Numbered from the stretch's first letter, positions 10,757 through 20,511 are shown. The stretch: 64,000 nucleotides of DNA from Candidatus Woesearchaeota archaeon (GCA_017610005.1 JAFCCU010000007.1:21414-85413); one strand, 5' to 3'. Numbers and translations: made by a program. Notes: generated from the letters alone by a model not told the origin.

Positions 10757-11765
10757 TGCCACTAGTGTATTCACTGGCGGCGGTCACGAGTTATTGACAT
10801 TCAAACAACATAACACGAGGTGGATTAAAATTACAAATGAAGATTTAGGAAAATTACCAGGAGTAGGTTTAGCAACAGCTGCTAAATTAAAGGACGCTGG
10901 TTACGATTCTATGATGAGTATTGCAGTTGCATCTATTGGAGAACTTGAGGAAGCTTCAGGCTTAGGCTCAAGTCCAGCAAGAAAGATAATCAACTTTGCC
11001 AGAGAAAACCTCAACATGGGGTTTCAATCAGGCATAGAATTACTTGAAAAAAGAAAAACAGTTGTAAGAATCCCATCAGGAAGTGAAGCGCTTGATAAGT
11101 TGATGGGAGGGGGCTTTGAAACTGGGTGCATTGTAGAAGCCTATGGAGAATTTGGTTCAGGTAAGACTCAAATTGCACACTTACTTTGTGTAATGGCTCA
11201 AAAGATTGATCCAGAGGCAGTTGCAGTATATATTGATACTGAAAATACCTTTAGGCCTGAAAGAATTGAACAATTAGCTAAAGGGGCAGGCCTTGATCCA
11301 AAAAAGGTTTTGCAAAATATCAAAGTAGCAAGAGCATATAATTCAGATCATCAAATGCTGCTTGCTGAAAAAGTAGGAGACTTAGCAAAAAAAGAAAACT
11401 TAAAGGTTACACTTGTTGTAGTAGATTCATTAACTGCACACTTTAGAGCTGAATTTATTGGCAGGGGAACCTTATCAGAACGTCAACAGAAATTAAACAG
11501 GCACATGCATACCCTATTAAAACTTGCAGACACTCAAAATGCTTGCGTGTTTTTAACAAATCAAGTTATGAGTACACCAGATGTTTTCTTTGGAGATCCA
11601 ACAAGAGCAATTGGGGGCCACATTGTGGCCCACGCCTCAACATTCAGAATATACCTACGTAAAGGTAAGAAGGGATCAAGGGTTGCAAAACTTGTAGATT
11701 CACCAAATCTACCTGATGGAGAAGCAGCATTTTATGTTAGGACAGAAGGGTTTGAGGATATATAA
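10734..11765 (+). CDS. radA: DNA repair and recombination protein RadA (RecA/Rad51 family)
   Basis: HhH LGKLPGVGLATAAKLKDAGYDSM; Walker A GEFGSGKTQ; VVVDSLTAHFRAEFIGRGTLSERQQKLNRHMHTL; start codon (GTG 10734) uncertain. Confidence 0.95.
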   Translation: MTRYEIEHATSVFTGGGHELLTFKQHNTRWIKITNEDLGKLPGVGLATAAKLKDAGYDSMMSIAVASIGELEEASGLGSSPARKIINFARENLNMGFQSGIELLEKRKTVVRIPSGSEALDKLMGGGFETGCIVEAYGEFGSGKTQIAHLLCVMAQKIDPEAVAVYIDTENTFRPERIEQLAKGAGLDPKKVLQNIKVARAYNSDHQMLLAEKVGDLAKKENLKVTLVVVDSLTAHFRAEFIGRGTLSERQQKLNRHMHTLLKLADTQNACVFLTNQVMSTPDVFFGDPTRAIGGHIVAHASTFRIYLRKGKKGSRVAKLVDSPNLPDGEAAFYVRTEGFEDI

Positions 11766-11809
11766 ACATTTATATATCTCATTCTCCCTAATTTTTATTA
11801 GGTGATATA

Positions 11810-11917
11810 ATGTCAAAGACAATGGACTCTGTGTGGACAATTTTAACGATTATTGCGGTTATTGTTGGAATTGCAGGGATCGTTGCAATTATCCTTAAGA
11901 TATTTGGAGTAATTTAA
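11810..11917 (+). CDS. small membrane protein (35 aa), not in ORF track
   Basis: ATG 11810 to TAA 11917: MSKTMDSVWTILTIIAVIVGIAGIVAIILKIFGVI, preceded by ggtgat and a TATA-like element. Confidence 0.6.
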   Translation: MSKTMDSVWTILTIIAVIVGIAGIVAIILKIFGVI

Positions 11918-12100
11918 GTGTACGATGTCACCAGAAGTGATGTCTTACATGTTGTTTCATTCTTCTTTACAATTATTTTAATAGGTTATGGATTAATTAA
12001 GGGATTAGACACAATTGAGCTTTGGATTAATATGGGTTACTTTTTTACCTTAATCATAATGTTTTTAGATTATTATTTTGACAGAAAGGTGAAAAAGTGA
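11918..12100 (+). CDS. small membrane protein (60 aa)
   Basis: ORF track, GTG start directly abutting previous ORF; two hydrophobic segments. Confidence 0.55.
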   Translation: MYDVTRSDVLHVVSFFFTIILIGYGLIKGLDTIELWINMGYFFTLIIMFLDYYFDRKVKK

Positions 12101-12417
12101 TATATGATTCAGAAGAAGATATTTTATCTTTATCTCGTGGAAGAAATGTCAAGGCATCAATTGATATTGGAGATTTTATTATTGACATTGATTATAAGGG
12201 ATTTGTTGCAGGTATTGAAATTTTAAATGCTTCTGAAAATCTAGATATTCCTTCTGAAACTTTAAAGAGTGCATCTATGAATGTTTCATACAAAACTAAA
12301 TATGTTGTGTTGTCACTTGTTATGAAATTTGCAAATTCAGAAAAAAGTCTAGCTATTCCGTTGGCAGTTGAATTGGGCCCCAAGGGATCAGAACAAGAAC
12401 TCTTTGCCGTAGTTTAA
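12097..12417 (+). CDS. DUF2283-like protein
   Basis: MIYDSEEDILSLS...IDYKGFVAGIEILNASENL pattern. Confidence 0.65.
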   Translation: MIYDSEEDILSLSRGRNVKASIDIGDFIIDIDYKGFVAGIEILNASENLDIPSETLKSASMNVSYKTKYVVLSLVMKFANSEKSLAIPLAVELGPKGSEQELFAVV

Positions 12418-12529
12418 TTTTTTACTTTCTCTTCGGATATATAACTGTAGGGGCTTTTGAAGGGATTTTATCTTGAGAATTTACTTCTAGGTAAAATATA
12501 TATATCTACTCCGGATTACTTAGTCTACT

Positions 12530-13054
12530 ATGAAAAAAATCCTAGTAATAATAATCCCATTAATTATTCTTGCAATTTTCTTTTACCTTGAAACAAGACC
12601 ATCTCCTTACATCGGGCCTCCACAATATAATGGTTACATTGAAGAACAGATAATGGAAGATTTGATCTATTCAGATAGGCCTATGAGCTTTCCAACCCCA
12701 GAGGCCCAGATGAGGACAAATGCTGAAGAGCTTATACATTTCGGGATAAAAAATCTAAATAATAACACCTTAAATTATCAAATTAAATTGCAGGATCTAA
12801 ATACTGATAATGAAGGTAACCCAGGCATTTGCTCTCCCGAAGAGTATATTATTTCAAACAAAGAAAACCAATGTTTTACATTTGTTTTTGATGATTCAAT
12901 TAAACCACTTGCTCCAGATCAAGTGGCTATTGAGAGTATAAAAATTAATTCTCAAAAAAGAAACAGTACCTATATGTTTAAGTTAATCATCTGGGATGTT
13001 GACAATGATAAACAATATGCAAGCAAGACCTTTTTCATTCAGGTGATCCCTTAA
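12530..13054 (+). CDS. hypothetical membrane-anchored/secreted protein
   Basis: N-terminal TM MKKILVIIIPLIILAIFFYL. Confidence 0.65.
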   Translation: MKKILVIIIPLIILAIFFYLETRPSPYIGPPQYNGYIEEQIMEDLIYSDRPMSFPTPEAQMRTNAEELIHFGIKNLNNNTLNYQIKLQDLNTDNEGNPGICSPEEYIISNKENQCFTFVFDDSIKPLAPDQVAIESIKINSQKRNSTYMFKLIIWDVDNDKQYASKTFFIQVIP

Positions 13055-14249
13055 GCCACTCAATCTCTTTATCATCAAGTTCAAGTGATTCGTTTAACTC
13101 TTGCCTGAATTTTTCATTATTCCTATATATTACTTGTATATATGGCACAGTTTCTTTAAACGCATATTTTTTTGAAGAATGAGTAACGCTAGCTAACTTT
13201 TCAGCAATTCCTTTTCTAATCAAATTCTTACGATTATATATCCAAATCTTCAAAATCCTTGAAGGTTTGTCATATTTAACAACGTGATTATATTTTTCAT
13301 CTTTTGCTAAAGATATTCCCACAGTTAAAAGAGCATTAACATAAACTAAAAACCTCCAATGCTGCCTCCTCCTAATCCTCCCTTTAAAGACAGCTGCTTT
13401 TGATAGGGCTTCATAAGCTCTTGCCAAGTCTTCAGCTTTCTTATACTCTTTAGGCATGTTTTCATCAATCCATAAGAGAACCTCATCAATATTTTCTGAT
13501 ACATTATTAAGAGCACTAAGGGCGATAGCAACTTCTTTAGTTTTTAAAATGCGAGTTATACCATCAATAAGTCCAACAACATGTCTTCTATCAGATAAAA
13601 TTTCAAGTTCATCTTTACTGAGTTTATTATCAATTCTAGTTAAAATAAATAAATCAATTATTGCGCCTCTAACATCTCCATCTGCCCTTCTTGCAAGTCC
13701 TTCTAAGCCCTCTTTGTCAAATGTAATCCCTTCCTTTGTACAAATTTCTCTTAAGACCTTAACAACTGTATCGTACTTTAACTCTTCAAACTGAATCATC
13801 TGACAGCTCTTTCTTAACTTTGAAAATTTACTTGCAAATGGATCATTAGCAGTAACAATAATTGGAAAAGCGGATTCACTTAGTAATTTAATTAAAGCTT
13901 GCACTCCTCCCCGGTCTTGCCTGCCAGCAATACCATCTATCTCATCTACCAAGATTATCTTACCCTTGAAAAGCAAACTCATTTGTTTACTTGCCGCGCC
14001 AACAATTGAGTTAATTCCAGCAGCATTTCTAAAATCACTTGCATTAAGTTCAACTAGCTCTAGTCCAAGTTCAGTAGCAATTGCAATTGCCGATGAAGTT
14101 TTTCCACAACCAGGAGGGCCATAAAGAAGGCATGCTTTTTTCCTTGGAAAATTATTAACAAAATTTTTTAATAGATTTATCCCAGAATCCTGCCCAATAA
14201 TCTGCGCAGTACTCTTAGGTGCATATTTTCTAGTCCAGAACTCCCCCAT
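13035..14249 (-). CDS. rfcL: replication factor C large subunit
   Basis: WTRKYAPKSTAQIIGQDSGI; Walker A LLYGPPGCGKTSSA; VDEIDGIAGRQDRGG. Confidence 0.93.
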   Translation of the reverse strand: MGEFWTRKYAPKSTAQIIGQDSGINLLKNFVNNFPRKKACLLYGPPGCGKTSSAIAIATELGLELVELNASDFRNAAGINSIVGAASKQMSLLFKGKIILVDEIDGIAGRQDRGGVQALIKLLSESAFPIIVTANDPFASKFSKLRKSCQMIQFEELKYDTVVKVLREICTKEGITFDKEGLEGLARRADGDVRGAIIDLFILTRIDNKLSKDELEILSDRRHVVGLIDGITRILKTKEVAIALSALNNVSENIDEVLLWIDENMPKEYKKAEDLARAYEALSKAAVFKGRIRRRQHWRFLVYVNALLTVGISLAKDEKYNHVVKYDKPSRILKIWIYNRKNLIRKGIAEKLASVTHSSKKYAFKETVPYIQVIYRNNEKFRQELNESLELDDKEIEWLKGSPE

Positions 14250-14329
14250 TTAAAATTGAAAAGGATGGAGGATTTATTAAATTATCTAAACAAAACCTTT
14301 TTAAACAATATACTACTCTTAATACCAAA

Positions 14330-14488
14330 ATGGCAAGGAATAATAAAATCTCAATGCCCTCATCTTCGGGAGGAATCGTAAGATATTTTGACGAAGATAA
14401 GTCCAAGATTAGAATTAAACCAGGTACTGTGATAATCTTAATTGGAGTTGTAGTTGTAGTTGAGATATTAATGCACACTCTTTTGTAA
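14330..14488 (+). CDS. secG: preprotein translocase Sec61-beta subunit (52 aa; not in ORF track)
   Basis: MARNNKISMPSSSGGIVRYFDEDKSKIRIKPGTVIILIGVVVVVEILMHTLL. Confidence 0.9.
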   Translation: MARNNKISMPSSSGGIVRYFDEDKSKIRIKPGTVIILIGVVVVVEILMHTLL

Positions 14489-14489
14489 A

Positions 14490-14828
14490 ATGTTTCCAGG
14501 CGTAAATCCAAGACAAATGCAGTCCATGATGAAGAAGATGGGCATAAAGCAAGTTGAAATTCCTGCTAATGAAGTGATTATTAAGACTGATGATTCTATT
14601 ATCACAATAAGCAACCCAAATGTATCAAAAGTTAATATGATGGGCCAAGATACTTTTCAAATTACAGGCACAATTTCAGAGGAATCAATTGAAACTACTC
14701 CCGAGATTAATGATGATGACATAAAAACAGTAATTGATCAAACGGGAACAACTGAAGAAAAAGCAAAAGAATTATTAATCAAAAATGAAGGAGATATCGC
14801 CAGAACAATTCTTGAATTAAAGCAGTAA
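14490..14828 (+). CDS. nac: nascent polypeptide-associated complex protein
   Basis: MFPGVNPRQMQSMMKKMGIKQVEIPANEVIIK...; C-terminal UBA-like region. Confidence 0.95.
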   Translation: MFPGVNPRQMQSMMKKMGIKQVEIPANEVIIKTDDSIITISNPNVSKVNMMGQDTFQITGTISEESIETTPEINDDDIKTVIDQTGTTEEKAKELLIKNEGDIARTILELKQ

Positions 14829-14859
14829 ATTTATAAGGTCAGCATTACTATCTGATTAT

Positions 14860-15345
14860 ATGGAAAAATTTCAAGAATCACGTGCAAAAGCACAAAAGTC
14901 TGTGAAAATTGCAGACCATATGCTTTTTGTAACTTATCCTCTAATCAAGGATGATAAATTACTAATGGCGATCCTTGAAAATATTTTTTTAGCGTTCACA
15001 AATGGTATGGGATCTGTTCTTTATTATGAACGCCTATTCAAAAGAGTGCCACCATTTCACGAAACATTTGATAGTAAATATAATTTATTTGTAGAAAAAA
15101 TCATGCCAAAATACGGCCTTCATTCAAGGTTCACAACAATTATTAAGCGAGTAAAAGAGATGGTTGTAGCACATAAAGCATCTCCCATGGAATTTTCACG
15201 GGGGGGCAAATTTGTTATTTGCTCAGAAGATTATAGGTTAAAAACATTAACTCCCGAGCAATTAAAGATTTATGTGACTGATGCAAAAGAGTTTTTAAAA
15301 TTAACAAGCAGGATTGTGGAGAAAAATGAGTATATATTTAAGTAA
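14860..15345 (+). CDS. hypothetical protein
   Basis: ORF track; genomic context upstream of a similar ORF. Confidence 0.65.
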   Translation: MEKFQESRAKAQKSVKIADHMLFVTYPLIKDDKLLMAILENIFLAFTNGMGSVLYYERLFKRVPPFHETFDSKYNLFVEKIMPKYGLHSRFTTIIKRVKEMVVAHKASPMEFSRGGKFVICSEDYRLKTLTPEQLKIYVTDAKEFLKLTSRIVEKNEYIFK

Positions 15346-15853
15346 TGCACAAGATCAACTTAAAAGAATAGATCATCTAATTTATGTTTCATTAAAATAT
15401 ACTAGGACAGTTGATGTTTTAAAGTCAATCCTAAAACGATTAATTGCATGTTTTGATGAGTGTATATCTGGCTTACTTGAATTAAGTGTAGACAGAGAAA
15501 AAATTCCAGAGATTCCAACAAATGTAGTTGCTAGGATGAGAACAATAATTGAATTATTCTCTCACCCCGAAATTGAAAAACTATTAAATTTCTATGTTAT
15601 GCTAAGAAAAATTGACAAAGAAACACCTATTAAATCTAATGAATATAGGCGTGGAGTTAGAATGAGTGTTATTTTAAAAGATACTGTTGTGGAAGTTGAT
15701 ATTGATAATGTTGAAGAGTACTTTAAATTGGCTCAGAGTTTTTTTAGAATCTGCTTAAAGATATTTGAAGTTACTAATGAAACTGGGCAAGACCCTGATT
15801 TGGAAAGTGTCATAAGGGGCGTTGCAATTGACCTTGAATTTGAACGTGGATAA
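15326..15853 (+). CDS. hypothetical protein, possible divergent paralogue of 14860-15345
   Basis: ORF track with start refined to 15326 (MSIYLSNAQDQ). Confidence 0.6.
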   Translation: MSIYLSNAQDQLKRIDHLIYVSLKYTRTVDVLKSILKRLIACFDECISGLLELSVDREKIPEIPTNVVARMRTIIELFSHPEIEKLLNFYVMLRKIDKETPIKSNEYRRGVRMSVILKDTVVEVDIDNVEEYFKLAQSFFRICLKIFEVTNETGQDPDLESVIRGVAIDLEFERG

Positions 15854-15854
15854 A

Positions 15855-16637
15855 ATGGATAAAGTCCTTGGTATTGTTTCTGGAAAAGGAGGAGTTGGAA
15901 AAACTACTACTGCAATTAATTTAGGGCTTGTGCTAAACAATTTTGGAAGAAGAGTTGTTGTTGTTGATGGAGATTTATTAAAACCAAATATCGGTGCTGT
16001 TTTGGGGGTTAAATTAAAAGAAATAAAGAATCATACAATTCATCACGCAGTTAAAAATAATAAAAAGCTTGATGAAATTGTTTATGTCCATTCTTCTGGC
16101 TTAAAATTTATTCCTGGGGACCACACTGATTCATCAATTAAAGATTTAAATAAAGAGGTCTTTGAAGATATGAAGAGTTCTGAGTTAATAATCTTAGATA
16201 CTCCTCCCGGGTTTGGAGAGGATACAAGGGCAGCAATTAGAATATGTGATGCAGTCTTAGTGGTGGTTACTCCCGAAGAAGCTTCGATTCAGGCCGGAAT
16301 TAAAACAATTAACATTGCAAGAGAAGAAAAAGTAAAAATTACTGGAATAGTTTTAAACAGAAAAAGAGAAGGTAGTTACGGCAAAACTGAAATTGAAAGT
16401 ATAACCGGTATTCCAGTTATCGGCGAGATTATAGAAGATAAAAGTTTTGAAGAGGCAGCATATAATAGGCACCCAGTAACTTATTATTATTATGATTCTA
16501 GTGTGACTGATGGCTACAAGGCACTTGCGGCAAAACTCCTTGGTGAGAAGTATGAAGGCATCCAAGATAAAAAAGAAAGAGATAGTCCGATTAATAAAAT
16601 TCTTAAGAAATTAGGTTTTAAGCCATTAAATTTATAA
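15855..16637 (+). CDS. MinD/ParA-family P-loop ATPase
   Basis: MDKVLGIVSGKGGVGKTTTAINLG deviant Walker A; VVDGDLLKPNIG; LILDTPPGFGEDTR. Confidence 0.9.
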   Translation: MDKVLGIVSGKGGVGKTTTAINLGLVLNNFGRRVVVVDGDLLKPNIGAVLGVKLKEIKNHTIHHAVKNNKKLDEIVYVHSSGLKFIPGDHTDSSIKDLNKEVFEDMKSSELIILDTPPGFGEDTRAAIRICDAVLVVVTPEEASIQAGIKTINIAREEKVKITGIVLNRKREGSYGKTEIESITGIPVIGEIIEDKSFEEAAYNRHPVTYYYYDSSVTDGYKALAAKLLGEKYEGIQDKKERDSPINKILKKLGFKPLNL

Positions 16638-16661
16638 AGGGATGCAATTTCCATATCTTAA

Positions 16662-16750
16662 ATTAAGCCTATTTTCCACAAAATGCGTAGGAAATGCTCT
16701 ATGGCCGGCTTAATCCACTCAGAAGTGCCAGAGCTGTACTTTCTGATGAT
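16662..16750 (+). other. putative structured rps13 leader
   Basis: ATTAAGCC(16662-16669)/GGCTTAAT(16707-16714) perfect 8-bp inverted repeat plus CACT-CAGA-AGTG hairpin before the rps13 ATG. Confidence 0.45.
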
Positions 16751-16755
16751 ACAAA

Positions 16756-17211
16756 ATGGAACAAACTGAATTTAGACACATTGTGAGAATAGGGGGCTCA
16801 GACCTTCCAGGTACAAAGTCAGTCCTATTTGCTTTAAGAAAAGTTAAAGGTATTGGATTTATTATGGGAAATGCCATTTGCCACTTATCTCAAATTGATA
16901 GAACTAAAAGAGCAGGAGATTTAAGCGATACTGAGATTAGAAAATTAAATTCTACCATTGAAAATTTGAAAAATGAAAGCTTGCCTAAATGGCTTGTTAA
17001 CAGAAGAAAAGATCCAGAAACTGGTGTTGATAAACATTTAATGGGTCCAGACTTAATGCTTGCAAAAGAAGATGATATTAAAACTTTAAGAAAGATTAAG
17101 AGTTATAAGGGATTTAGACATGGTAAGGGCCTTCCTGTAAGGGGTCAGAAAACTAAGTCCAATTTTAGAAGAAACAAAGGTAAATCTTTGGGAGTAAAGA
17201 GGAAGAGATAA
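16756..17211 (+). CDS. rps13: 30S ribosomal protein S13
   Basis: FRHIVRIGGSDLPGTKSVLFALRKVKGIG...; conserved S13-S4-S11-RpoD order. Confidence 0.97.
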   Translation: MEQTEFRHIVRIGGSDLPGTKSVLFALRKVKGIGFIMGNAICHLSQIDRTKRAGDLSDTEIRKLNSTIENLKNESLPKWLVNRRKDPETGVDKHLMGPDLMLAKEDDIKTLRKIKSYKGFRHGKGLPVRGQKTKSNFRRNKGKSLGVKRKR

Positions 17212-17789
17212 TGGGAGATCCAAAATTCCAACATAAAAAGTACGTCACTCCAGACCATCCTTGGCAAAAAGAGAGACTTGAATCAGAGCGAGCTTTTATG
17301 CAAGAGTATGGAATTAGAAATAAAAAAGAATTATGGAAGATGGAGTCTTTGAAAAAAAGGTTTGCTGCGAGAGTTAAGGAGCTTATTGCAGATGAATCAA
17401 AACAAAGCGAACTTGAAATGCAGCAACTTTTGGGAAGAATGTATTCTCTTGGTTTAATTGAAGACCAGGGTGCTGATGTGGATGTTCTTTTAAGTTTAGA
17501 ACTAAAATCTGTTCTTGATAGAAGATTACAAACTCTTGTTTTAAGGAAAAATTTAGCTCACACAATTAAACAAGCCAGACAATTTATTGTTCATGGTCAT
17601 ATTTATGTAAAAGATAAAAAAATGACTTCTCCATCCCATATTACTAAAAGAGATGAAGAAGCAGGCTTAAGATTTTCAGCAGATTCAAAGTTAGCTGTGC
17701 CTAATCACCCAGAGGTTAGTAAGGAAGTTAAACCAAAAAAACCTCGACCTCCAAAAGAGGATAAGAGAAGAAGAGGTAGACGAAGATGA
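17211..17789 (+). CDS. rps4: 30S ribosomal protein S4
   Basis: [30 protein letters not shown]; synteny. Confidence 0.97.
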   Translation: MGDPKFQHKKYVTPDHPWQKERLESERAFMQEYGIRNKKELWKMESLKKRFAARVKELIADESKQSELEMQQLLGRMYSLGLIEDQGADVDVLLSLELKSVLDRRLQTLVLRKNLAHTIKQARQFIVHGHIYVKDKKMTSPSHITKRDEEAGLRFSADSKLAVPNHPEVSKEVKPKKPRPPKEDKRRRGRRR

Positions 17790-18187
17790 GACCAACAACT
17801 GGACTTAGATGGGGTGTAGCACATATATTCTCTTCATATAATAATACTATAGTTCATATTACAGACATTTCAGGGACTGAAACAATTGTTATTAAGTCTG
17901 GTGGAATGATTGTTAAGGCAGATAGAATGGAATCTTCTCCAACTGCAGCAATGATTGCTGCAAAAGAAGCTTCCCAAGCTGCAAGAGACGTTGGAATAAA
18001 CGCTCTTCATGTTAAAATCAAGGCCCCCGGAGGCCATAATGGTCCACATTCACCTGGTCCTGGAGCACAAGCTGCAGTTCGCGCATTTTCCAGAATGGGA
18101 ATGAAGATTGGAACAATTGAAGATGTCACTCCGCAACCACATGATGGATGCCGAAAGAAAGGAGGAAGACGGGGTCGAAGAGTATGA
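17786..18187 (+). CDS. rps11: 30S ribosomal protein S11
   Basis: [23 protein letters not shown]...[16 protein letters not shown]. Confidence 0.97.
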   Translation: MRPTTGLRWGVAHIFSSYNNTIVHITDISGTETIVIKSGGMIVKADRMESSPTAAMIAAKEASQAARDVGINALHVKIKAPGGHNGPHSPGPGAQAAVRAFSRMGMKIGTIEDVTPQPHDGCRKKGGRRGRRV

Positions 18188-18969
18188 AACTAGTCTCAAA
18201 AAATAAGGAAGACACTAGAAGAACCTTTGTAGTCGAAGGAGAACCTTATTGGTTTGTAAATTCATTAAGAAGAATAATGGCCACAGAAGTTCCAGTTTTA
18301 GCTATTGAAGATGTGGAATTTAGAAAAAATGATTCAGCAGCATATGATGAAATTGTTGCATTAAGACTTGGTTTAATGCCACTTAAAACTGATATTAAAA
18401 ATCTAAATTTGAAGAGTGAATGTAATTGTAAGGGAGCAGGTTGCTCAATGTGCGAAGTTAAATATCATTTAAAAGAAAAAGGCCCAAAAACTGTTTATGC
18501 AAAACATATAAAATCATCAGACCCAAAATTAATGCCTGTTTTTGAAGATATGCCAATTGTTAAACTTGGCAAAGGCCAAGAATTAGAGTTTGAGGCAATT
18601 GCTGTTTTAGGAAAAGGTAATGTACATATGAAATGGTCTCCTGGATTATTTCACTATAAATACTTTCCAAAAATAAACACTGGCAAATCAACATGCACTG
18701 AAGCAATTGACAGATGCCCTCTTGGCATTCTTGAGTTAAAAGCTGGCAAGGTTGTTGTTAATGAACTTAAACAATTAGATTGTCATTTATGTGAAGCATG
18801 TTCAGATGCTTGTAAAGATATCAAAGTAGAACTTGACGAAAATAAACATGTGATCATGATGGAGTCCTGGGGGCAATTAACTTGCAAAGAAATTGTTCAT
18901 AAGGCATCTTCTATTTTTGAAGATAAACTTAATGAGTTTGCAGAAAAAATTGCTAAGGATAAAAAATGA
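18184..18969 (+). CDS. rpoD: DNA-directed RNA polymerase subunit D, with Cys-rich ferredoxin-like insert
   Basis: Start refined to 18184; [31 protein letters not shown] cluster; synteny. Confidence 0.95.
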   Translation: MKLVSKNKEDTRRTFVVEGEPYWFVNSLRRIMATEVPVLAIEDVEFRKNDSAAYDEIVALRLGLMPLKTDIKNLNLKSECNCKGAGCSMCEVKYHLKEKGPKTVYAKHIKSSDPKLMPVFEDMPIVKLGKGQELEFEAIAVLGKGNVHMKWSPGLFHYKYFPKINTGKSTCTEAIDRCPLGILELKAGKVVVNELKQLDCHLCEACSDACKDIKVELDENKHVIMMESWGQLTCKEIVHKASSIFEDKLNEFAEKIAKDKK

Positions 18970-19304
18970 AAAACCAAATAACAACAAAATTAACTGAGAA
19001 AGTGTATGAAAAAGCACGTACTGATAAGAGTAAATTTTGGTGGGTAATTGCAAAGGAACTTGAAAAGTCAAGAAGGACTCGCCCAGAAGTTAATTTATAC
19101 AAATTATCCAAAGTTACTAAAGATGGTGAAACTGTTTTAGTTCCAGGAAAAGTACTTGGTACAGGTACCTTAGATCACAAATTAAATGTTATTGCACTTT
19201 CATTTTCAGCTACTGCCCTAGAAAAATTAGGAAAAATGGCAGTAACATTATCTGACTTAGTTGATTCAGGAAAAACTCCAAAGGCAGTGAGGATTATAAA
19301 ATGA
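18966..19304 (+). CDS. rpl18e: 50S ribosomal protein L18e
   Basis: RTRPEVNLYKLSKVTKDGETVLVPGKVLGTGTLDHKLNVIALSFS; synteny. Confidence 0.95.
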   Translation: MKNQITTKLTEKVYEKARTDKSKFWWVIAKELEKSRRTRPEVNLYKLSKVTKDGETVLVPGKVLGTGTLDHKLNVIALSFSATALEKLGKMAVTLSDLVDSGKTPKAVRIIK

Positions 19305-19729
19305 TTATTGATGCAAAAGGATTAATTTTAGGCAGAATTGCAGGTCTTGCAGCTGAACAAGCATTAAGGGGCAACACAGTAATCATAGTAAACTCAGCAG
19401 AAGCAGTAATTTCTGGGAGAACAAAAAGTACTATTGCCAAAGGTAAGAAACGACAAGAGATTGGTGTTGTTAAACAGGGACCATACACTCCAAAAAAACC
19501 AGCGGGCTTAATGAGAAGAGCTGTTAGGGGAATGCTTCCTTGGAAAAAAGCCAGAGGGCGTGAAGCGTTTTCAAGAGTTAAGTGTTATGAAGACTATCCA
19601 GAAGATATTAAAGGAGAAGTATTACAAGTTCCAGAAAAAATTAAGGCTACTAAGTTAACAACCCTTAAAAGAATTACTTTGGGCGAATTATGCATAGCTG
19701 TAAGTGGAGCTAAGGGGAAGAATAAATGA
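19301..19729 (+). CDS. rpl13: 50S ribosomal protein L13
   Basis: MIIDAKGLILGRIAGLAAEQALRGNTVIIVNSAEAVISG...AVRGMLPWKKARGREAF. Confidence 0.96.
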   Translation: MIIDAKGLILGRIAGLAAEQALRGNTVIIVNSAEAVISGRTKSTIAKGKKRQEIGVVKQGPYTPKKPAGLMRRAVRGMLPWKKARGREAFSRVKCYEDYPEDIKGEVLQVPEKIKATKLTTLKRITLGELCIAVSGAKGKNK

Positions 19730-20121
19730 AGAAAGTAATCTTAACCTCAGGAAAGAGAAAAAGAGCAGTAGCAAGAGCCCACCTCAAGGAAGGCCAAGGT
19801 ATTGTGAAGGTTAATAACATTAATATTGAGAATTTTGAACCAGCTATTTGTAAAATGAAAATCCTTGAACCATTGATTTTAGCAGGGGAAAAGGCAAAAA
19901 AGGTTAACATCTCAGTAAATATTATTGGTGGTGGAGTTGTTGGTCAAGCTGAAGCAGCAAGACTAGCTGTTGCAAGAGCCTTAGCTGAATATGATAAGGG
20001 TCTTGAATCAGTATATCTTGAGTACGATAGAAACTTGCTAGTTGCAGATGTTAGACGAAATGAACCACATAAACCTAACAGAAGTAAACCAAGAGCTAAA
20101 CGACAGAAATCCTACAGATAG
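19726..20121 (+). CDS. rps9: 30S ribosomal protein S9
   Basis: SGKRKRAVARAHLKEGQG...GGGVVGQAEAARLAVARAL...KPRAKRQKSYR. Confidence 0.97.
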   Translation: MKKVILTSGKRKRAVARAHLKEGQGIVKVNNINIENFEPAICKMKILEPLILAGEKAKKVNISVNIIGGGVVGQAEAARLAVARALAEYDKGLESVYLEYDRNLLVADVRRNEPHKPNRSKPRAKRQKSYR

Positions 20122-20220
20122 GATTTCTCGGCATTTTCGTAAATAAAAATACGACAGAAATCCTACAGATAGGATTTCTCGGCATTTTCGTAAATAAAAA
20201 TACGACAGAAATCATACAGG
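20101..20220 (+). repeat. 51-bp tandem repeat (2 full copies plus 18 bp) across the rps9 3' end
   Basis: CGACAGAAATCCTACAGATAGGATTTCTCGGCATTTTCGTAAATAAAAATA at 20101-20151 and 20152-20202; CGACAGAAATCATACAGG at 20203-20220; internal hairpin GAAATCCTA-CAGA-TAGGATTTC. Confidence 0.95.
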
Positions 20221-20227
20221 TGAAAAA

Positions 20228-20425
20228 ATGATAATCCCAGTTAGATGTTGGAGTTGTGGCAAACCAGTTGGCCAGTTATGGGACTCTTTCAATGCTAAAG
20301 TTAAGAAAGGAGAGACCCCAAAAAAAGCAATGGATGAACTGGGATTAGAAAGATACTGCTGCAGATCATTATTCTTAGGCCATGTTGATTTAATTGATAT
20401 CGCTGGCAAATATAAAAAGTTCTAA
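20228..20425 (+). CDS. rpoN: DNA-directed RNA polymerase subunit N
   Basis: MIIPVRCWSCGKPVGQLWDSF...LGLERYCCRSLFLGHVDLI. Confidence 0.97.
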   Translation: MIIPVRCWSCGKPVGQLWDSFNAKVKKGETPKKAMDELGLERYCCRSLFLGHVDLIDIAGKYKKF

Positions 20426-20511
20426 CCTATTTTTAAAGAATTCTTCCAAATATATTCTCCAAAGTCAAAACCTTTTTATACTGCCTGCAAATAACTTAGT
20501 TAAGTTCTACT

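Noticed and set aside
10734-11765. Intein in RadA
   Set aside because: ORF length (343 aa) and continuous RadA motifs leave no room for an intein.
14230-14511. Minus-strand 93-aa ORF
   Set aside because: Opposite the Sec61-beta gene, which has a clear family match.
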